Below are positions 57,609 to 64,000 of a stretch of 64,000 bases of DNA, piece after piece (within the stretch, counting starts at the first letter, position 1; every line of letters starts with the position of its first letter). The translations under genes and the position numbers were made by a program. Source of the DNA: Albifimbria verrucaria (taxonomy: Eukaryota > Ascomycota > Sordariomycetes > Hypocreales > Stachybotryaceae); NCBI GenBank assembly GCA_020081605.1, contig JAHREC010000018.1, forward strand, positions 4,092,001 through 4,156,000, written 5' to 3'. The notes beneath the pieces were generated by a model. It was given only the letters and a program-made list of their open reading frames with translations. It ran no database searches and was not told the origin of the DNA.

Positions 57609-58420
57609 TGATGATTCCCCATGCTACAAGATATGCAACAGTGTGCGCCTGTCCTACTCGGAAAATAGGTTTACAAAAGAAAACAATACATGGTGTAGAA
57701 GGAGTTGCGGGACGAACGGATCAGGAGTGCCATGTATTGCTCGCGTTCAATGCAATGGAATCGGGGAGCGCGCATTGCAAGGGGATGCGCGTGAAGAATT
57801 ACGGGTAGTCTTTTCCACATGCAAGTTCGGCCTCGGTGGTTTGACCGAGACAGTAGATTACGAGTAAGCTAGGTCGTCCATAGACAGCCCTCAGTCATTC
57901 AACAATGATATGTTCAGCCCCATCACCAGATCTCACGGAAAGCGAGTGAGACCTTTATGGTGACGAAGCCGACCTGCAATTATGATCTCTCTATGGCACA
58001 CCTGACGCTGCGAGTAATATCCATGGTTAAGGATTCGAGCAACACGGAGAAAAATTGTTGTGCCAAGCCGCATAGAAGATCAAAAACCAAAAAGAGAAAC
58101 AAAAACTCAAGGCGTCGAGAGAGATTTTTATTCTCCCTGGGACCCGTGGAGACTTGCTGAGTCATCAACGGAACATCAATGCGCCTTTGCTCCATCCTTA
58201 ATGCAGGAACGGGAGGTCCCCACCAGCTACCTGCCTACAAAGTTAAGGAATGGCTTTAGACCCTGAATTTCCAACGACAGTGGAACGGGCCCAATGGTGA
58301 TCACAGTCCAGTTTACAACTCGGCGTCTCTTCGATAACTATTAGGCATTGCTGTTCGCGTTGTAAAAGCTGGTCATCAAAGATAGGGATTTGGATAGCAA
58401 AATCGGGTATCATATAAGTT
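57609..58420. other. Convergent spacer thioredoxin-PITH / 2EXR
   Basis: About 800 nt of 3' flanks. A minus-strand frame at 58243-58446 might be an alternative end of the 2EXR protein; otherwise it is non-coding. Confidence 0.45.
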
Positions 58421-59568
58421 TTATGTAGATATGAAGCTATTGCCAAACCAGACCCTTCCCTTTGGAGTCATTCGTGTTTCTATCTTGACGTTTCTTCCGA
58501 AGGTGGATATAAATATCCTACTCAGATGATCCTCTACATCTTCGATTGTTTTCAAGCCGTGCTCTTGCCTGTACGTGGATGGGAAATGACACGGGAGTGA
58601 ACGCATATCCCCATCAACCCCTATTCCAGCTCTGTAGTGTCTGCACGATTTTCGTAAGGTCTCGATGCAGAGATATTCCAAATGTGGGAACACGTTTTTA
58701 TCAAAAGCAGCGCTTTCATTGGCTCGGGAGCATGTGCAATACTATCCAGCAAGACCATAACTCTCCGAACATTGGACATCTGTTCTTGGAACTGCAATAC
58801 AAAACATGCTATGCATATGGGAAAGTATAAAGTATCGATCGCAGGGTTGAAGAACAATAATTCGTCTTCACCTAGGAGGTAGGCAGAGACGGGGGTCTGG
58901 GTTCTCTTGATAAGCTCCTCACGGGCTTCATGAAAAGCATGCATGACCGGAGGAGGACGAAGGCTTATTGACGGAGACACCCCATAGCTATGACCCTTCC
59001 CGCCACCGAAATCCTTCCAAGTATTTGTTGTCGTTACTTCGAAAATGCGAGGTGTAGCTGCATTCAAAGTGAGGGTGTATACCATGAGACGGATTTCGAC
59101 GGGAAGTTGTCGCAGAGGAAAGCCTGTAGCGCCCGCAGGAAACGGGGTTATCTGCTTGCGCCATTCGCTTAAATTTGATCGGCCAGAGTATTCGATATCG
59201 AAGTTTTCTTGTTTCAAGTTGACTGGCTCCTTCACCAATGCATCCCCACCACCATCCCAGTTATACACCTTTTCTGTCGGACTGTCATCATCGGTTCTGT
59301 CAGGGAATACTCCTGTCTTTTAAATCAGCGCCTTCTCTCCTTTAAGATGTCCACACCGTGGAGGAACCGTTTTCGTACTTGAGCAACCTAAGTCGTTCAT
59401 TGCTGATAACCCTCGAGGCAAAGAGGGATCGAATAGGTCTGGTATTGGCGGGTCAACGCCTTCATCCGGCATTTGCCACTCTTCGAGTATATTTAGCAAC
59501 CCAGATGACTGTGGCATTATTGTAGGCTGCGGTTGTCGCGGTGACAATGAGGCGGAATCTACTGGCAT
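58421..59568 (-). CDS. 2EXR-domain fungal protein, function unknown
   Basis: Inferred exons are 59568-59357 and 59296-58421, with a 60-nt intron (GTGTGG...TGACAG) that removes an in-frame TAA; about 362 aa. After a Pro-rich N-terminus comes the 2EXR signature: FPLRQLPVEIRLMVYTLTL, PRIFEVTTTN, and PPVMHAFHEAREELIKR. Aromatic-rich NPAIDTLYFPICIACF follows, as is typical of this family. 2EXR proteins are numerous in filamentous ascomycetes, usually accessory, and have no established activity. One base is missing at about 58705-58715, before NVFPHLEYLCIETLR. The 3' end is uncertain: the repaired frame stops at 58421, but a neighbouring frame with coding character runs to 58243, so one further indel could lengthen the protein. 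The weak intron donor is another uncertainty. Confidence 0.72.
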
Positions 59569-60224
59569 GGGGATAGTTTCGCATTATGTCCTTAGTTCAT
59601 CAACAAAACATCGCTAGCACACCAAGTCCGCAAAACAGAAAAAGAATGACAAGTATAAGTGGTTTGAACAAAAAGAGGTTTTTATATCTACAGAACCTGT
59701 CTGGTTACCCTGAAGGTAGGTTGTGTAAGAAATGAAGCCTACGTGGCGACATTGTAAGGACATAAATCATAGGCCTCCCAAGGTTATACGAAACAGAATT
59801 TTCATAGAGGACACATTCATAGCAGACATTAGTGACGTTTATCACACGGTCCACTGCGTCCCATCCCATATGATCATAGATAGTTTTGATACGGTGACCT
59901 GCAGAGGTGGCTTAGACAGGCGTTTCACCCAGACTGGACAATTGGACACAAAGGGTTGCAGAAGCAGGTTGAAGTCTAAAATGACCAGAAGTCAAACTAC
60001 GTGACGACGGATAAAAAGAAGAGAAAATGGAAAGAAAAATGGTTAAGATTAGCCCCCAGGTTCTCAGCGTTAAACGGCTTTGACGTGCATATGCTGTTGT
60101 AACGGTTGCAAAGTTGGGGTAGACAGCCGTCTCGGTGTCCTGTAGTAGGCAAGCGGGAAGCAAAAATGAGGACTGCAAGTCATCAGGTGTGGATTATTGT
60201 GCACACATGGGGATACGGATATTA

Positions 60225-60240
60225 AATAATAATAATAATA
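60225..60240. repeat. (AAT)n microsatellite
   Basis: About five AAT units in non-coding DNA. Confidence 0.9.
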
Positions 60241-60394
60241 ACAAAAGTAGGTGAATGTAGTCGTGTACTCAGTCTGGTTGCACCGACGTCAGGTTGCAGC
60301 ATACGTTAGTTAGTATAATTGTGGGTTCTTATTTTGGCTTTGCACCTTTTGGGGTCTGTCTCTCTATTCTTTTTACTTGTTTCTTTCTTCTGTC

Positions 60395-60470
60395 TACCTG
60401 GTTTCTTTCTCTCTTTTTCTTTCTTTCTTTTCCTTTTTCTTCTTCTTCTTTTCTTCTTGTCTTTTGTTCC
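60395..60470. repeat. Polypyrimidine T/C tract
   Basis: A nearly pure T and C stretch of mixed CTTT and TTC units. Its antisense frame would be a Lys/Glu/Arg run and is not a gene. Confidence 0.8.
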
Positions 60471-61016
60471 CGCTTCGTCTGTACATAGTAGTTGAAGCTG
60501 GACGTGGTAACGGCAAGAGAAAACAGTTGTACGTCCAGCCAACTGGGCAACATATAAGATAAGATAAAGCTTTGTCATTATTATGTTACTCAATGGATAA
60601 ATCGTCTCCCGACACCCTTTCATTTGGCTTCCTGCTTGTTGATTCGCGATTCCGGGGTTTCTCACCTTAAATCGAGGTCATCGCTGGGATCGAGACGCTA
60701 GGGATGCAGGGAACTTTGGCAACCAATCAGAGCGCATGGCAATTGCTTCTTCCAGCCAAGTCTGCCACCAAGGTAGTTCTGTTCGGTGCATGGCGGAAAC
60801 TGCCGTTAAAAAGGCTTCCCTTTCTTACATAGTGTTGGGTTAGACTGCAATCCATCCCCGTCATGCTGATGCTAGCTCTGCCCTCCCACAACGACAGCTC
60901 TTCACCATCACCTGTATTCAAAATGGCTTGGCCAGCCTCTGTCGGCTTCTTTACGGGCTGTCAGCAGACTTGTCGCATTCTTTGCATGTAATGGACGATC
61001 CGAGGCAACCGAGACC

Positions 61017-62555
61017 ATGTCCCAAGCGTCGCTACCGACCCTGGCTCCCCGGCCGGCTAGCATTGAGCCGGCTGCTAATTACTCAAGGTCCTTTCAAGAG
61101 ACCATACAGAAGCCGAATGGGAGACTATGAGACCGGTCATTCGACAACTATATGTTGTCGAAAACCGAAAGTTAAATGAGACAATGGCCATCATGCGTCG
61201 CAGGCATGGCTTTGCCGCGTCGTGAGTTGCCCTTTTACGTATCATCTCCTGCGACGGTTACTTACTTGCGTGGTTCCAGTGAGCAAATGTATAAGAAGCG
61301 TTTCGCAAAGTGGCATTTTCAGAAGCGCTCATACCGCAAGCGTCACGCCGCTTCAACGGTTTCTTCTTCTCCCACTCCATCTTCAGAAGATACAGAGTGT
61401 CAAGAGCTGAAGTCAGAAGAATCCAAACAGAAGCTTTCAGAAATTCAACCAGGGCTCGAACTGGCCCGGCCGTTAAAGGCCGAGGGCTTCTCAGGACTAG
61501 AACTCTTGCTGGATAGTGCATCGTCGTGGAGCCAGAGCAAACTGGACGCCAATCCCGCAACTTCTGATCCCATGTCACGATATCTAGCGAACCCAACCCA
61601 GCCGTTGATCCAGGATAGTCGTACCATGTATCGGACTTTTGAGCTGGTCTTTGATCTTTGGCACCATGGTCGCGGAGACTTGGCAGGCATGGCTGCTCGC
61701 AAAGGGTTTTATGTTCTGGAGTTTATCTTGTCGGAAGATCATCCAGATCTCGTGTGGCACGTCCTCGATACAATTTACGACATGATAGACCGTGGTCATT
61801 TGCAACTTTTGAGCATGTTCATATCATATGCTCATGCACTTGCATGCGGCCGGCTCCCGGCCAACCATCCACTCTTGAGAATTCTTAACGAACTTCGGCA
61901 GTGGGATTACCAAACTGAGCAAGGACGACAATATGCTTGTTTCCAGCTGAGACAGGCTTGGCTACGTAACGTCGAGTTGATCGGCCAGCGTATAGGCTCG
62001 CTTGCGCGACAGCATTTGTGGCTCTACGAGCAACTCATCTGGGACGGCAGAACAAGGCTCCGCAAAGGCAGCCAGCTAGCTCAGAGGCGAGAGGCTATGA
62101 ACGCAGCCCTGGAACAGTTGAGGCAGTTGAACGACTCCAAGGTGGAAGAGCATAGCTCCAACCAGTTACGGATTGAGGCACTCGCCCTCGAGTTCACCCA
62201 GATGGATCTCAAAGACAAGAACAAGGCTGAACAACTAGCCATCAGCTTGCTCCGTGATGCTGAGTCGCATCAGGACCGAAGAGCAAGCGCCAGATTCCAT
62301 GCGTACGCTCATAAAATGCTGGCTAGGATACAGGAAGAACGACAGGAACTAGTGGAAGCGGAAGAGAATCTGAAATTAGCAGTCACCAAGCGTGAGGCTG
62401 CGCACGGCACAAACAATAATTTACGGGTCGTTCGAGACATGTGGGTTCTCGCCGGCCATTACGAAAGAACAGGAAGACAAGAGGATGCCAATCGAATCAC
62501 CAGTGATGCCCTAGAGAGGGCGCAACAATATCTAATCGAGATCCCTGACGAATAA
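61017..62555 (+). CDS. Clr5-domain protein
   Basis: Exons are 61017-61221 and 61280-62555 (58-nt GT-AG intron); 493 aa after restoring one base near 61110. The start ATG at 61017 gives MSQASLPTLAPRP. The Clr5 domain follows: AEWETMRPVIRQLYVVENRK, LNETMAIMRRRHGFAAS, then across the intron SEQMYKKRFAKWHFQKR. It is named after a fission-yeast silencing factor and predicted to bind DNA. The long C-terminal half is helical with repeated A/L heptads and TPR-like blocks (LAISLLRDAESHQDRRA, AEENLKLAVTKREAAHG, DMWVLAGHYERTGRQEDA). Fungal Clr5 proteins are abundant and mostly uncharacterised. A shorter frame starting at 61176 omits half of the Clr5 domain and reads through the intron, so I reject it. 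Confidence 0.82.
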
Positions 62556-63006
62556 TGGCTGGGCTGTAGATGTTTCGGGCAACATGGAGAATAAAAGACA
62601 GAAGTAAAAAGGGCATAGAAACAAAGGGCATAGAAACAAAGGGCATTTCACGCAAGGATTAAAAGGAAATGGAGTTTTCATGCATTTGGACATTGTCAGA
62701 TACCCAATGCTGGCTGAGTCGAGTTAATTCAACTCAACTCAAGTCGAGTCGAGGCAACAGGGGTGGGGGTCTTGTTAATCAACTAATTTTCTGGGTCTTG
62801 GATTGAAGAGGCAGCCAGCCACATGTCATCCGCCACAATGACGTTGACATGTGCCAGCATACTTTGGCCAGAGCTTGCTTTGGTCACTCAACACCACGAG
62901 TTCGCCCTCTCGTGGCCATTTCCTTATCTTGATCATCGTACACCTCGAATATACTACTCGTATATTTTTCTCTACCCATTTTTAACACAGAACCCTTTAG
63001 AGCATC
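62556..63006. other. Spacer Clr5 gene / J-domain gene
   Basis: 450 nt with a 15-nt direct repeat at 62611-62646 and CTCAA/GAGTCGAG words at 62715-62755. It is the promoter region of the J-protein gene. Confidence 0.5.
62611..62646. repeat. 15-nt direct tandem repeat (2.4 copies)
   Basis: The unit GGGCATAGAAACAAA is repeated twice exactly, with a third partial GGGCAT, just after the Clr5 stop codon. Confidence 0.9.
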
Positions 63007-63947
63007 ATGGCGACTGGACCCCCTCCAAACTACTGTAAGTGCATGCTGAACGAGCCATCACATGTGACTACCCCACCGACCAGAGGCTGAACAATGGACA
63101 TACAGATGCGATCCTAGGAGTCTCGGAGGGTGCAACGACGCAGCAGATCCGCGATGCTTACAAACGGTGAGTGTATATCTCGTTTCGCAAAGACTCTCAG
63201 TAGCCTTCGCGCGCAGCGGCGCATACTCTGCCCTCTTCCAGAAACTCCTCGACTAACACCATTGCAGCGCTGCCCTGAAGACTCACCCAGACCGCGTCGC
63301 GAGCGACTCACCTGAGAGAGCCGAGCGCACTCGCAAGTTCCAACTTGTCAACGATGCCTACTTTACTCTCTCTGACCCTACACGCCGTCGCGACTATGAC
63401 GCCCAGCGAAAGCTCTTCGGTCGTCCCTCCACCACGCCCGAGGACCCTTCGGGGACCCAGAGGAGGAGGTGCCACCAGAGGCAGGCCGGGGAGGACCGGG
63501 CGTATACTCCTGGGCGTGGAACTTCTTTACCAACAACGCCTCTGGTCGCAGCGCGCCCGCCGCCGACCACGAGCAAACACAGAATGCGCAATTCAGCGAT
63601 GTCTTCGAGGAGATGATGCGGGAAGAAGGCATGGCCGAGGAGGGCACCAACCAGCCTACCGGCAAGTTCTGGGGCATGGTTGGCGGCTTAAGCGGCGGTG
63701 CCCTGGGCTTCATCGTTGCCAACGTACCAGGTCTAGTCGCAGGCGCAGTTGCTGGTAACCGTCTCGGTGCGATACGAGACGCCAAAGGAAAGAGTGTATA
63801 CTCGGTATTCCAGGTAAGACTTAAGCCGCATACCTATCATATAGGGTCAAGTACTAACTGCCATTGTAGGAGCTCCCAGCCGATGACAAGGCAAGGCTTC
63901 TTAGCCAGCTGGCGGCAAAGGTTTTCAGCCATGCCGTTGGCTCATAA
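63007..63947 (+). CDS. J-domain (DnaJ-like) protein with C-terminal glycine-rich hydrophobic segment
   Basis: A type III Hsp40 co-chaperone that would stimulate Hsp70. Exons are 63007-63034, 63106-63166, 63268-63813 and 63870-63947 (introns 71, 101 and 56 nt); 237 aa after one repair. The J domain starts at once: YYAILGVSEGATTQQIRDAY, KTHPDRV with the essential HPD, NDAYFTLSDPTRRRDYD. A linker has FEEMMREEG. Then a glycine-rich hydrophobic stretch FWGMVGGLSGGALGFIVANV / GLVAGAVAGNRLG (about 63670-63770) could insert in or associate with a membrane. The tail ends AKVFSHAVGS. One G is missing from the G run at 63451-63454, after which the downstream frame is continuous. The remaining about 50 nt of the window are 3' flank. 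Confidence 0.88.
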
Positions 63948-64000
63948 CCTTGCTCTGTTTAATAGTAGCTGTATTTTTCCTCGCGTAAATGGCGTTCGGA

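Larger units (their letters stand above)
59569..61016. other. Divergent spacer 2EXR / Clr5
   Basis: About 1.45 kb. It contains an (AAT)n run at 60225-60240 and a pyrimidine-rich T/C tract at 60395-60470. No supported coding region is found. Confidence 0.5.

Noticed and set aside
59297..59356. In-frame TAA in the 2EXR gene as a nonsense mutation
   Set aside because: A 60-nt GT-AG intron covers it and rejoins the frame exactly, a simpler reading, though the donor is weak.
1..64000. Secondary-metabolite cluster, CRISPR, transposon or viral system
   Set aside because: No backbone synthase, cluster tailoring set, repeat-spacer array, transposase, reverse transcriptase or capsid-like gene was seen. 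The gene set is core fungal.

Overview
This 64 kb window is nuclear DNA of a filamentous ascomycete, most likely Sordariomycetes and plausibly Hypocreales. The signs are short GT-AG introns (about 50-140 nt) with CTAAC-like branch sites, long GC-balanced intergenic spacers, and fungus-specific families such as Clr5, 2EXR, Zn2Cys6 and Bub2. I see no bacterial, viral, transposon or CRISPR signal and could not recognise any tRNA or rRNA gene.

Layout, left to right: a 5'-truncated ISC1-type phospholipase C (+); an NDR-family AGC kinase (-); a nucleolar FKBP of the Fpr4 type (-); a family-2 glycosyltransferase (-); a 4.2 kb non-coding spacer; THO subunit Thoc5 (-), divergent from an Izh3/PAQR membrane protein (+); the mitotic-exit GAP Bub2 (-), divergent from a SulP sulfate permease (+); a Wss1-type WLM protease (+); a 4.4 kb spacer; a Ser/Pro-rich conserved protein (+); a Zn2Cys6 regulator (-); a Bem3-type PX-PH-RhoGAP (-); a 6.4 kb spacer; a Pro-rich protein (+); a CorA-like membrane protein (-); a BTB protein (-); a thioredoxin-PITH protein (+); a 2EXR protein (-); a Clr5-domain protein (+); and a J-domain protein (+).

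There is no operon or biosynthetic cluster. The genes are mostly core functions (signalling, polarity, mRNP assembly, DNA-protein crosslink repair, sulfate uptake, proteostasis) with separate promoters. An NDR kinase, Bub2 and a Cdc42-type RhoGAP lie within 42 kb of each other and belong to related growth and division circuits, but nothing shows that the linkage matters.

The strongest result concerns sequence quality. Almost every gene is interrupted by single-base indels, nearly all of them missing bases in or beside short C/G runs. When one base is restored at each break, each recognisable family reads through and the exon sums become multiples of three. Conserved single-copy genes (FPR4, BUB2, WSS1, TXNL1, a J protein) are all affected, so assembly or sequencing error is far likelier than mass pseudogenisation. 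Protein lengths given below assume those repairs. I did not find a convincing undescribed biological system; the more interesting leads are a GC-AG intron in THOC5, an enlarged Bub2, dispersed palindromic words in the spacers, and the very long gene-free intervals.
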